The position numbers were made by a program, and so were the translations under genes. A model generated the notes under the pieces. That model was not told the origin of the DNA. It did not search any database and worked only from the letters and a program-made list of their open reading frames with translations. From Piezodorus guildinii (lineage: Eukaryota > Arthropoda > Insecta > Hemiptera > Pentatomidae), in the NCBI GenBank assembly GCA_023052935.1, contig CM041293.1:152209474-152273473 (forward strand): 64,000 nucleotides of DNA, written 5' to 3'. Positions within the stretch are counted from its first letter, which is position 1. Every line of letters starts with the position of its first letter. Below are positions 46,385 to 57,235 of this stretch, one piece after another.

Positions 46385-46945
46385 TTGTTCTTCCTGTTCT
46401 TCCAGTACTCCTTCATTCGTTCACTGAAGGCTTTCTTTTCTTCAGTTCACAGTGGCCTTTGGGCTTTAGGGGCTGTTCTCACTTGCATCACTCTCCACAC
46501 TTTGTGCATGTATGTGTGCACTTTGTGTCTATAGACGCTTTTGTCGATCTGTGCTCTTTCCAGACCAATTTTGACTTGAGTCATCCAGGGTGTAGTGGTC
46601 TTGAGTCCCTGTAGGATTCTAGTCTGTGGGAGTCAGCTGATGTGTCCATAAAATTTTAGTCGGCTCTTTCTAATGTCAGCCGCGATGTTGGAGAACTTTT
46701 CTGTGGTGTCCCTGGAATGAAGTGACATATGCTTCGTCCGTGAGTTTTGGTCCAATAATTTTTCTTTTTCCTGTGTGAGAATATTTTCAAGGTCGGCCTT
46801 TGTGGGTAGCGTCAGTGTCTTACTGGTGTATAGCACCTCAGCTTTGATTACAGTTTTGTAGTGATGACGAATTTTAATGCAAGGAGAGAGATATTTCTTG
46901 TTGTAAATACCCCGTGTTTTGAATAAGGCTCTCTTCATTTTCAAT
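46385..46945 (-). pseudogene. LINE reverse transcriptase, C-terminal remnant
   Basis: The minus-strand frame from 46945 reads KTRGIYNKKYLSPCIKIRHH, TVIKAEVLYTSKTLTL, and RKSRLKFYGHIS, then after a stop continues LKTTTPWMTQVKIGLERAQI and ERMKEYWKNRKNK. The spacing of VLYxSxTL and RRxRLxFYGHI blocks is typical of LINE ORF2 C termini. It is not the same family as the RT at 28534. No catalytic region remains. Confidence 0.6.
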
Positions 46946-47254
46946 AACCTAGAGATTAATATATATAGTTTTTTTTTCTTATTCCAAATTTAGTTTCATG
47001 ATATTTTAAAATTGTCTTCGATATTTTCTTTTTATTGTATCTAGATATCTAAATCCCACTTGGTGTCCATGAAGTAACAAAGTTTTTTTCCCATTGAAAA
47101 GATCTATACGGCTGTTCCACTGGTATTCTTGATCCCTAGGACCTCTAATGCTGGCTGACACTGCTTGATGCCCGTTCATATTCACTACAGGAATTATCAC
47201 CTCTTATCTATTACAACATGTGTTTTGTTTTTTGTGTGTGTGTGTTTTCGGTTG
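46946..47254. other. Interval without recognised gene
   Basis: Nothing is recognised. The 64-codon minus frame has no known homology. Confidence 0.4.
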
Positions 47255-47400
47255 GTATTTTTTATTTTTATATTTATTTATTGAGAAATATTACAATTTG
47301 TTATTATATTACAATATATACAGAAAATAATGATAAAGTCAAATTAAATAAAATCGGAAATAAATAAATTCAAATATATACAAAAAAATAACAATTAATA
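47255..47400 (-). repeat. Repeat E 3' end
   Basis: TTTATTGAGAAATATTACAATTTG and AATGATAAAGTCAAATTAAA match 42174-42330. Confidence 0.55.
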
Positions 47401-47439
47401 AAAAAACAAACAAACAACAACCTGTAGTAGAAGCCGAAT

Positions 47440-47560
47440 CCAAGAGATCCCAGCGCCTCTCTCTCAGCTGCATCACTGGTGTGAGCCAGTGGAGGCTAAG
47501 ATAAGGCGCAATACCACATACAGTGCATGAGTGGAGGATCTGACCAGTGTCAGAACTCCA
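47440..47560 (+). repeat. Repeat D fragment
   Basis: GAGATCCCAGCGCCTC and GCATCACTGG match, inverted, the stretch at 61145-61215. The nature of this dispersed repeat is unknown. Confidence 0.4.
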
Positions 47561-48128
47561 GTGGTTGGTATTAACGAAAAATAGTTGAGCAAAAATCAGG
47601 AAATATTCTTTTGTGTTTTTTTGCTGATTAAGTATTTTGTTAAGTTAAAATGTTTTGCACTTTATCACACTTCATAAATACTTTTGTGAGGCTTGATTTT
47701 TTTTTTTTAATTAGGATGTATTTTGCTATTTATTTTTCATATATTTTGTCGATATCTAATAAAATTCATTTTATCTTACAGTCTATTTTATTTTTACTTT
47801 ATTTTTTTATTTTTATTATTTATTTTTTTTTTTTTTTATTGAGACAGAAGTTACAGTCCATAAAATACCAATTCGACAATATAAACCAACCATAAAATAA
47901 CACTGGGACATACATGTCCCACCTGTTTTGTCCCTCTAACCCAATCAGAAAATTGTTTCCTTTCGCTTTTAAACTTTAAAAAGAATGTACATAAACAGGA
48001 AAAAATTTAAAAAAATGATGCTTGGTAGTTAAGGGGTTAAAAACTAGCCTTAAATCTTCTATACCTAGTATAACATTAGAATAATTTAACCTTCGAAAGC
48101 TACAGTTTTTAATCCCTGGGAGAAAAAA
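47561..48128. other. Interval without gene; T-rich
   Basis: T-rich segment 47690-47845 ends in a T run followed by ATTGAGACAGAAGTTAC, a possible diverged repeat E end. An ACTGGGACATACATGTCCC hairpin near 47901 recalls the CR1-like 3' end. Both are weak. Confidence 0.4.
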
Positions 48129-48966
48129 AAATCTGGTGCGGGCAACCACGACTTTCACTTACCTCCGTTGTTAAAATCAATTAAAGAATTTTCAAATACA
48201 ATTAGAGATAAAAATTAGTGAAACTATTAAAACATTAATAAAATTGAATTTCTATAGAAACATGTGTTTTATTAAAAAATCGATTATATTATTATCGAAA
48301 ACAATCACTTAGTTTCATCGGTTTTTTATTACTCTCTATTAACTTTTAAAACTTTTGTATAAAATGATTTTTTTTCTAAAATCTTTAGCTTTCCAACGGT
48401 ATATTAAACATGTATATTACTGATCTTATGTTCAAAAACGAAAAATAGCATTAAAAAAATATTTTTTCTGTTTTCTCCTTTAGTTGGATATCGAATTCAT
48501 TCAATTTATATATTTACCTGTTTTTCATCAGTGGTAACAAGATAATGTAGTTATTTTTATAGAATCAACAAAATTAAAGGTACTTTAGAGAATGAAAATT
48601 TAAAATATCGGCATTTAGTCTAAATGCCTGTAAAATATCTGTCAGACCATTTTAATTCAAATGAAACCGAAATGACATTAAAGCCCATTTAATTTTATAT
48701 CGATATAGCGAGTTTAATCAAAATCGTCGGAATCTTTTTCGAGAAAATCTAAAAAAAAGTGCAAAATACATAGTATGAAGTGGCTCTTCTGGTAAGCTCA
48801 TTTTGATGAAAAAGGTTTTGTAACGTCACAGGCGTATATTTGTCTTAAATATAAAATTTAAGTTACCACACAGACCTTTTTGCGTATTTCCGTTGAAAAC
48901 TGGAATTCGAAAATGGTCACGATCGCAATACTTTCCCTTACTATATATAGTAAGTGAAAGTAACAA
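48129..48966 (+). mobile_element. Family A repeat, full-length copy
   Basis: It opens with ATCTGGTGCGGGCAACCACG and ACTTTCACTTACCTCC, and ends with CTATATATAGTAAGTGAAAGTAA. All landmarks are in order. A short local inverted duplication (TTTAGTCTAAATGCC) interrupts the CGGCATTTAAGCCC landmark at 48611-48632. Confidence 0.8.
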
Positions 48967-49654
48967 CAACTTACACACCTTTGAAAATAAAATTAGAACT
49001 AAATTGAACTTTTTTATTTTTGATCATAAAAGGCATTTATATTTTTAATATTTTAATGATGGATGGATTCAAAATAAGATTGTGTATAATAGGTCTGGCT
49101 TCCGGACTAGAATGTCCTGTGAGAGCCAGCGTGTTTGTCAGTTTTTTTTTTTTCTGTTTTGCGAATTAATTCAAAACCAACGTCCATGAATGAATCTTGA
49201 AACACAGCGAAACTGAGTATAAAACGGCCCGAGGGATTACTTTTACGTAAAAAGGGATTAGAAAGAGGCCCATGAGAAGGACGTAAAGAGCTGAATGATG
49301 GTAGGAGCGACTAATGAACTCTAATGAAGTCCCTACAATATTTCGGGTGGGGGTGGGGATAATTGTCTCCCCCCCTTCATTAGCTCGGGAATTTTATGGC
49401 CTATAAAACTGCCCTGTTTTAGCACTATCTCTTGGTTACTTGTCTGCTAGGATCGTACCCAATCTGGAATAACATATTTCACTTTTGATGATAAGATAAT
49501 TAATTGGATGAAGTTCGTCAGGTGATATTTTAATGACTATGCAGTGGCCCGAAACTGTTTTTATACGTGAGCATTATTGAATATTAAAATAAAAATAAAA
49601 ATAATGCTAATAAATAACTATTTTCGTATAAAATTCATTAATCGGAAGAATACA
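48967..49654. other. Interval with a GC-richer patch
   Basis: Positions 49190-49440 are GC-richer, with GGGTGGGGGTGGGG near 49346 and a C run. It seems single-copy, with no coding frame. Confidence 0.45.
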
Positions 49655-49713
49655 CATTGATAAAAAAAATAATAGATGTTTCCTATATCTTCTATTAAAA
49701 GTTTATTATACGT

Positions 49714-49759
49714 AAACAGCAATCACGAGTCAACGTTTGGGAGCCTTTCCCATCATCAG
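49714..49759 (-). ncRNA. Hammerhead-like box, left Penelope end
   Basis: The minus strand reads CTGATGATGGGAAAGGCTCC then CAAACGTTGACTCGTG. GGGA/TCCC can pair as stem II. The G of the GAAA box is missing compared with the right end. Confidence 0.45.
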
Positions 49760-49794
49760 AACTCACTAAAATACAATAAAATATTACCATTTAA

Positions 49795-50526
49795 GAATAA
49801 GAAGAAAAATAAATTTTATTCTGGGATTACTGTCCCCTATGAATAACAATACAGTACAAAGGTGAATACTATGTCTGGCTTAAAAATAAAAACATTACAA
49901 AAACAAATTTAGGTAATACTTAAATTATTTATAAAAATAGTAAATACTATTGCTTGAACAACAAATGACTACTACTTGTATTATTTATAGTGTAGTAAAT
50001 ACAACGACAATAGAAAATTCATGTATAACTGTATAATACTGAAAACATGTGCATACAGAGATACTATAATTGAACCTCACACTAATATCGTAAAATCATA
50101 GAAAAACAAGTTTTTGTTAACTTGAAATATGACTATTATTCTTAATTTTGAATACAATTATTCCGAAGACTGATTACTGAGGAGATGATGGAATAATTTG
50201 TTTTTAAATGAGGTTAAGGAAGATGCTTTGCGTATAGAGGTAGGCATGGAATTCCAAAGTGAGGTGGTACGCAAACTAAAGGATTTTTTAAAGGATGATG
50301 TTTGATGAGAAGGAAAATAGAGGTTAGTGGGTTGGGATCATGTGTTAAACGAATGTACTGATAAACAAGGGATGAATTGGTCAAGAATTTAGGATGGACT
50401 TTGGGTATTAAAAGTGCGGAATAGGAATACTCCCAAGAAAAACTGTTGGCGAGAAACTGGATTGAGCCACTTCAACTCGGCATACCTGTCGGAGACGCTG
50501 GAGCGTCTGGGGTCTCCGAAAATGAA
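49795..50526 (-). mobile_element. CR1-like LINE 3' end inserted in Penelope element
   Basis: Inverted relative of 22475-23150, sharing the CGGCATACCTGTCGGAGACGC end and the 3' hairpin GGGATTACTGTCCCC near 49827. The C-terminal frame is broken. AATATTACC to the left (49784 region) and AATATTTACC to the right (50527 region) may be an imperfect target duplication. Confidence 0.65.
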
Positions 50527-50668
50527 TATTTACCTGACAGCTATGGTAAAGTTAAAATTGTGTCTATTTTAAATTATAATTTAGTCAATAATTTATGTCA
50601 TTAAAATAATTATAAAAAATAAAACTAAGGAAACCACCCATCTTAACTGACGTGGTGATAAAATATAA

Positions 50669-50806
50669 TACATTGGGGAAACCTCTAAAAAGATCACTAC
50701 CAGAGTAAAACAACGCAATAGTAATTGCAAAAATATAAACACCGCGGCATTGGCACAGCACAATCAATTCAATCGCCAATTGGATTTTGAAAAGCCAACA
50801 ATATGA
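50669..50806 (+). pseudogene. GIY-YIG endonuclease fragment of Penelope element
   Basis: The 45-codon frame reads YIGETSKKITTRVKQR, then NINTAALAQHNQFNRQLDFEKPTI. This fits the second half of the GIY-YIG nuclease of Penelope-like elements: the YIG box, the conserved Arg, the ALAQH motif and the DFE Glu. This nuclease nicks target DNA to prime reverse transcription. A stop lies directly before YIG (TAA) and the GIY half is unreadable, so it is inactive. There is no RT nearby. Confidence 0.75.
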
Positions 50807-51221
50807 ACTAAAATATAAAAAAAATCATAAATTTTAAAACAGATTAAAGATCAAAGTACCTTAGTTGTCATTGAGCCAATGTAATAAAAAAATTTAAATT
50901 GTAAACCTAATAGACCTAGATTTAATAATATATCAATTTGTAATTTTCTAAAGTAAATAAGATAGCCCTAATCCATTAAGGGCCAAGGAATTTGTCAGTT
51001 TAGATGGGTGGTTTCCTTAATGTTAATTTTTATCAAAATTTTAATGACGGATAAATTACTGACTGAATTCTAATTAAAAATAAATAAAATTTTAATTTTT
51101 TCATAGCCCTCAGGTAATTATTTTTTTTGGACATCATTGTTATATTTTTAATATTGTTTTTAATGAGCATTTAAATAAATATTACTTTTTAATATTATGT
51201 GATAATTTGTTATCGTATTTC

Positions 51222-51262
51222 AGATGGGGAAAGCTCCCGAAACGTTGGCTCGTGATTGCTGT
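51222..51262 (+). ncRNA. Hammerhead-like box, right Penelope end
   Basis: CAGATGGGGAAAGCTCCC is followed by GAAACGTTGGCTCG. Stem II pairs GGGA with TCCC and the GAAAC box is intact; the CUGAUGA box is reduced to CAGATG. It is the inverted partner of 49714-49759. Confidence 0.45.
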
Positions 51263-51312
51263 TCATCTAAAATAAACTTTTGATGGAAGACATAGGAACC
51301 ATCCATTTATTT

Positions 51313-52620
51313 ATAAGTTTTAGCTGCACCAACAAATAGCTTAATAAAACGAATAAATTAATTTAATCAGGTTTTTATTTTGTATTTTATATTTTTTAAA
51401 GCTCTAATTTTACTTACCCGAAGAACTAATTGAATGTTCTCACTAAGGATTTTTTCTGCTAACATTCATTTCAAGAAAGTCTGTCATAATAACTTAAGCG
51501 CTCTTTTCGTTTGTGTTGAACTTACAAAACTCAAAACAAGAAATAGAATTTAACTTTAAAAAATGTTTTGCCATCGTTGAGATATTTTAGGAATTCAGAG
51601 CGAACTCAAAACTAATCATATAGCAGTCAATCCTGTTTGAAAAGGGCTTTGTATTTGTACCATTATTCATGAGAAATATCGCTTTAATCCATTTTCGATG
51701 TATTTAGTTTACTTAATATACCTACAATGGCAGACTAAATTGTTCATACTGGCACTTCTCAAAGCATCAAAGATAAATATTTGAACATCCCCTGAATGAA
51801 TTATGTGCAAAAAAAAAAAAAAAGAAAAAAAACTCACTGATGAAAGCCCCCTAATTATTGAAGGTCATTTAATTACTGTCAATTTACACAAAGCCACTTT
51901 ATCCGTAATCGCTTAAGTATGCTTATGGGCCCAATCCAAATTATTCCAAGCTCTTATCTCTCCACATCATACAGAGAAGATACATTATTGTTTATAACAC
52001 GCTATTAAAGAGTCATTAGCTTGCGATCCTAATTTTATTATCTCAAAATTCAATAAGAGCATCAAAATCGGTTCAACCGTTTCAATTATGCTAATTAATA
52101 TTTTGTTTTCCGGAGGGAGGATGGCTCTGCTATCAATCGTAATTTATATCAAACCTATAATGTTTGATTTTTAATTCTTGATCGTTATTAATATATTGTT
52201 TTGTCAGCAAAGTGATGCAGGATTAAGGTTTTAAATACATTACTTGCAATACATTTTTGGCTACGTTGTGGCAACTTACCCATATTTTTTAATAGAATGT
52301 TTGTTAGCTGTCAAGATAGCCAGAGAGTAGGGCGGGTGTGTTAGAGTATCATAGTGAAGCTCAAGTGTTTTTAATCATGTTGCAGACAAAACATGTGGTC
52401 GAGAGTTGGTAAGCAAGAGAAATTTTCTTTGTCTTTCAGGCTAAAGTCTAATTATTCTAACCACACTTCAAAGGTGCATTCAATAATACAGCCTTCGCCC
52501 CTTATTTCGTTTTATACTCCGAACAAGTTTAAAATTATAAAATCAAATAATAGGAATACGAAAATCACGCTTTGAAATCTAAGCAAGGACTGAATTATTT
52601 TCATGTAGCAAAGAAATACA
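51313..52620. other. Interval without recognised gene
   Basis: AT-rich, with an A run at 51809-51830. The 60-codon frame at 52393-52575 shows no homology I recognise. Confidence 0.5.
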
Positions 52621-52624
52621 ATAA

Positions 52625-52760
52625 TTATTCGAGCCACCTGTGGTGAATTGGTTAGCATTAAAGCCTCCGATACCGTATAATATAAGTAGCGGGTACAAGT
52701 CCGGCTGATGGCACAAGGATTTGTTGAAGTTAGTAAAGGATCCTAGTTTATGGAAAAAAG
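52625..52760 (+). mobile_element. SINE2-like head fragment
   Basis: The A-box-like TGGTGAATTGGTTAGCAT and B-box-like GGGTACAAGTCC lie at tRNA spacing, followed by GGCACAAGGAT and AAAGGATCCTAGT, resembling the start of SINE2. The tail is absent. A degraded tRNA relic is an alternative. Confidence 0.5.
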
Positions 52761-52834
52761 TAAAAAGATGGATAAAAAGATATTTTATTTTATCTAGTAT
52801 GAGTGACGTCTATGTGGATATGTGTATATGTATA

Positions 52835-52883
52835 ACCCTGGGCCTCGCGGTGTAATCTCCTAGGAGTTCACACTCGCGTTTCA
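52835..52883 (-). mobile_element. SINE3, tail part (split copy)
   Basis: CCCTGGGCCTCGCGGTG and the following bases match the SINE3 at 61384-61664. The rest of this SINE resumes at 54315 beyond the left arm of the inverted repeat. The last 23 bp are duplicated at 54315-54337. Confidence 0.7.
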
Positions 52884-54314
52884 TAGAGCGCGTACGGGTT
52901 TAGTCTGTTTCTACATCTATTGACGTAAAGACCTTACTTTGTTGTCGTGTTTTGTATAAAAATAATAGTATTTTCGTATATTGTAAGTGTCTCTTTAAAG
53001 TGTACTGTATTAAAAAACGTTAGAAATGTCGTCAGAAGTGGTTAATTTAAAAATAAACCTAATGAAGTATTTTGCTTTTTTTGCGATAATTCAAATGGTT
53101 TAGTAACAGAAACAAGGTCATGGACGCTTCTTAATATTAAAGAGCAGCAAATAGAAGAAAACACAGCATTAGTGAGAAGTTGAAGTAGAGCTTGCAGAAG
53201 TAGTATATGATCTGAAGAGAGGAACGCATGCCGTAAAACGAACTGCAGGAATATTCAATGCAGTTGGCTACGACTTAGCACTAGAACAGTCTGAGAACCG
53301 ATTTTCTGCAATGACTGGAGGCTTAATTGTTATCACTAAAATAGAAGAACCAATGCAAAGATGGTTGCTTCTGTATCCTTTCAAAAACGGCGTTCACTAA
53401 TGTGTTACCCGCACCAGATTTTTGAGAAATGTATTTATTACACGTAATAAAAATTCAATAGTTAAAAGAAAAATTATAATAAAATAATGTAATTTTTTTT
53501 TGTAATAAAAGGAACTGTAACATCATGAAGTTCAACATAATGACTTGCGTATAGTGTATTTCAGCATTTAGTTAATGGATATAATTTAAGGAAGAAAACT
53601 TCGAGAATGCTATTAATGTATCTATTTATGGACATTTTTGGATGAGTGATGCAAATAAGGTTTCTTATTTTCTCAATGATAGTTCCATTATCGGGAACAT
53701 CCTGGTTCTTTCACTTAGGTTAATGCACATGAGAATGTTCCTTCGTGCTGTTAATCACGGCCATGACTCACGAAACTTCTCTAATGGCCGCATCTACATT
53801 CGGGAGTAGTTCTTCCCGCCGCTCGGGGCGTATACCCTTGGGAAAATAACAGATTTATAACTTTTACTTGAGTGCGTACTATGCGTCATTACTATAATGA
53901 AGTAAAACATTATAGTTTTAGTTAGTTTTTAGTTATTGTTTTTTTTTTTTTTTTTTTTTTTTTGTTTATTCATGTAAAGTCACTTAATTCACAGTAGGAT
54001 GCCTAAATTTTGCGTAACTAGGTTTAATTATAACGGGGATCTTTGACGAGTTCCTGAAATCGAAGAGGTTCGGGACCATCTTATTTTTATTTTATTTTAC
54101 ATCATCCATCAACAGGCCAAGGCCCAATTACAGGTGGTGAATAATACAAAAAAACAAACAAAAAAAACATTACACAACAATAATTAAAATAATAATACTT
54201 GATGTTCAAACTAATTGGTAATGTACTACATACCTAATACTAATTCCCAGTACTACATATAACTAAAATGAAACATTGAACAATTCATCATTAATATACT
54301 CCTATAAAATTAAT
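52884..54314 (+). repeat. Large inverted repeat, left arm (1.43 kb)
   Basis: This is the inverted partner of 54620-56055. It is itself a composite: a degraded CxxC-containing frame (about 53050-53180), a family A-like end (GTTACCCGCACCAGATTTTT, about 53405-53425), a T run (53940-53963), a SINE2 fragment (53985-54082) and a repeat G fragment (54090-54314). It splits a SINE3 with a 23-bp duplication (52861-52883 and 54315-54337), as if a copy of the right arm had been inserted here. Confidence 0.85.
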
Positions 54315-54480
54315 TAGGAGTTCACACTCGCGTTTCACGATGCAATTTATAGTTTATACATACCCGGGGGAAAGGCTGCGAGTGAATCCCCATTATATTG
54401 CATCCTTATAAAAAGGAATTCGAACTCGCAACCTGGAGCATGAGAGACTAGCGCTAGCCACTCAGCCACGGGCTTCCCTT
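54315..54480 (-). mobile_element. SINE3, head part (split copy)
   Basis: The minus-strand head near 54480 reads AAGCCCGTGGCTGAGTGGC (A box) and later GCGAGTTCGAATTCC (B box), followed by the body GGATTCACTCGCAGCC. It is continuous with 52835-52883 if the inserted arm is removed. Confidence 0.75.
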
Positions 54481-54619
54481 ATATATATATATCTTTAAAT
54501 TGAAATGAATCAGAACTGGGGCTGATTTTTATTTATTTTTTAATTTTCTTTTTTCCTTATTTTATTTACTTCTCCATTTTTATTTTTATTTCAATCTTTT
54601 ATTGTTTTTTTTCTTAATG

Positions 54620-56055
54620 TAATTAATTTTATAGGAGTATATTAATGATGAATTGTTCAACGTTTTATTTTAGTTATATGTAGTACTGGGAATTAGTATT
54701 AGGTATGTAGTACATTACCAATTAGTTTGAACATCAAGTATTATTATTTTAATTATTGTTGTGTAATGTTTTTTTTGTTTGTTTTTTTGTATTATTCACC
54801 ACCTGTAATTGGGCCTTGGCCTGTTGATGGATGATGTAAAATAAAATAAAAATAAGATGGTCCCGAAACTCTTCGATTTCAGGAACTCGTCAAAGATCCC
54901 CGTTATAATTAAACCTAGTTACGCAAAATTTAGGCATCCTACTGTGAATTAAGTGACTTTACATGAATAAACAAAAAAAAACAAAAAAAAAAAAAAAAAA
55001 TAACTAAAAACTAACTAAAACTATAATGTTTTACTTCATTATAGTAATGACGCATAGTACGCACTCTAGTAAAAGTTATAAATCTGTTATTTTCCCAAGG
55101 GTATACGCCCCGAGCGGCGGGAAGAACTACTCCCGAATGTAGATGCGGCCATTAGAGAAGTTTCGTGAGTCATGGCCGTGATTAACAGCACGAAGGAACA
55201 TTCTCATGTGCATTAACCTAAGTGAAAGAACCAGAACGTTCCCGATAATGGAACTATCATTGGGAAAATAAGAAACCTTATTTGCATCACTCATCCAAAA
55301 ATGTCCATAAATAGGTACCTTAATAACATTCTCGAAGTTTTCTTCCTTAAATTATATCCATTAACTAAATGCTGAAATACACATACGCAAGTCATAATGT
55401 TGAACTTCATGATGTTACAGTTCCTTTTATTAAAAAAAAAAATTACATTATTTTATTATAATTTTTCTTTTAACTGTTGATTGTTTTATTACGTTTAATA
55501 AATACATTTCTCAAAAATCTGGTGCGGGTAACACATTAGTGAACGCCGTTTTTGAAAGGATACAGAAACAACCATCTTTTCATTGGTTCTTCTATTTTAA
55601 TGATAACAATTAAGCCTCCAGTCATTGCAGAAAATCGGTTCTCAGACTGTTCTATTGCTAAGTCGTAGCCAACTGCATTGAGTATTCCTGCAGTTCGTTT
55701 GACGGCCATGCATTCTTCTCTTCAGATCATATACGAGGCCTGCAATCTCAACTTCAACTTCTCACTAATGCTGTCTTTTCTTCTATTTGGTGCTCTTTAA
55801 TATTAAGCAGGTCCATGACCTTGTTTCTGTTACTAAACCATTTGAATTATCGCAAAAAAGCAAAATACTCCATTAGGATTATTTTTAAATTAACCACTTC
55901 TGACGACATTTCTAACGTTTTTTAATACAGTACACTTTAAAGAGACACTTATAATATACGAAAATACTATTATTTTTATACAAAAACACGACTTAACAAA
56001 GTAAGGTCTTTACGTCAATAGATGTAGAAACATACTAAACCCGTACGCGCTCTAT
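54620..56055 (-). repeat. Large inverted repeat, right arm (1.44 kb)
   Basis: This is the reverse complement of 52884-54314 across its whole length, differing by perhaps several percent with small indels (for example near 55800 and 55990). That much divergence argues against an assembly fold-back artefact. The spacer between the arms is about 300 bp. Confidence 0.85.
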
Positions 56056-56359
56056 ACTTAGCTTAGGTGAAGAGAAGATATGAAGGGACCATCAGAGCTT
56101 CCGGCAAGATGTGTTTTATAATTATTGAGGGTCTCAGGTGTAAGAATCCGGTCATAGTTGCCGTCACTCAGATGTTGCATACTCAACTACCTCTAGCGCC
56201 TGGACTAACAGTTCTCAATATCAATTAGGGCATCCTTTCCTAAAGGTTTATAAGTAAAATACATTGAAATTTAGCTTTCCTTTAAACGGGATAAATAAAC
56301 TTTCTGTAACCAATGGTACTGTTTCACGGCTAACAGTCCTAAAAGGAGCTAATGAGGCC
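56056..56359. other. Interval without recognised gene
   Basis: Nothing is recognised. Confidence 0.4.
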
Positions 56360-56560
56360 TTGATTACACTCATTCGTCAGTTTTTTCCTCAATTTCGGAT
56401 ACCCAATTTATAGAGTCTGGGTGTGTCTCAGGAGGGGCTCCATAACCCAGGGTCTTACCACGTCTGAACAAACAGAATAAATAATTCTGCCTCAACTGGG
56501 GTTTGAACCCGAGACTTGTACTCTATCCACTAGACCAAGGTCCTTCCATCAATTCACAAA
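56360..56560 (-). mobile_element. SINE1, truncated copy
   Basis: The minus-strand head near 56555 has a TGGTCTAGTGGATAGAGTAC-type A box and GGTTCAAACCCC B box, then CAGAATTATTTATTCTG, GGAGCCCCTCCTGAGAC and the GATTAAGGCC-like end at about 56365. No T-rich tail. Confidence 0.7.
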
Positions 56561-57235
56561 AACTATTAGAATTGTATTATTCATAATATTAATAACAAAA
56601 ATATTAAAACCTACTTAAGCTAATAAAATAAATATACGTGTATCAACTCTGAACACTTTAGCATAAGCGCACGGTATATCGCACATTTTTCGTGCTATAG
56701 CAAACGTAGTAAGTACCCCTATTATATTAAATCTGGCTGATAAATATCACATTTAATATAATGTGTTAATAACCGAGAATGTAAACAGCTCCATAAGCTA
56801 TGTTATGAATATTGAATTCGAACATGAACGTAATAGCTTAATATATAACAAGGATAGATAGAGAGATGTATTGAGCAGAACATGTTGAAACAGGGCCAAA
56901 GAGGAGATGCAGAATTATTGCTGGTATGATCAACTGTAATGTTTACCTTATAATTAACAATCCCTATAATTGTACGGTCACTACCGCGGTACCAAACCAA
57001 CCAATATATTGACCAAAAGGAAATTGCCAATATAGGAGAGAAAATCAATCTAAAATTGGAATACTATAAATAAACTACAGATTATTCAAACAAATAAAAA
57101 TCCATTTATTTAAATTTTATTTAAAAGGATTTTTTTTTAAATGTGGTTGGATTTTCTTATTGTGAGTGACAGGAAGATTTAAATAAAACATCAATCTAAA
57201 TCAATAATTAATTAATAAAATCTAACGAAAAAACG
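56561..57235. other. Interval without recognised gene
   Basis: AT-rich; the 81-codon minus-strand frame has no recognised homology. Confidence 0.45.

Larger units (their letters stand above)
49655..51312 (+). mobile_element. Penelope-like element with inverted terminal repeats
   Basis: Left end 49655-49794 plus 50527-50651 and right end 50994-51312 are inverted copies of one terminal repeat (pLTR), separated by a 342-bp centre that encodes the end of a GIY-YIG endonuclease. Each outer end carries a hammerhead-like box (minus 49714-49759, plus 51222-51262). The telomerase-like RT that a complete Penelope element would carry is deleted. A CR1-like LINE has inserted into the left arm. Paired sequence can be followed through GGAAACCACCCATCT (50632, and its complement near 51010) and TTACCTGACAGCTATGG (50531 region, complement near 51105). 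Confidence 0.72.

Noticed and set aside
52884..56055. Assembly fold-back artefact
   Set aside because: The arms differ by several percent with independent indels, and the left arm has its own 23-bp flanking duplication. An artefact would give identical arms. Long reads would still be decisive.
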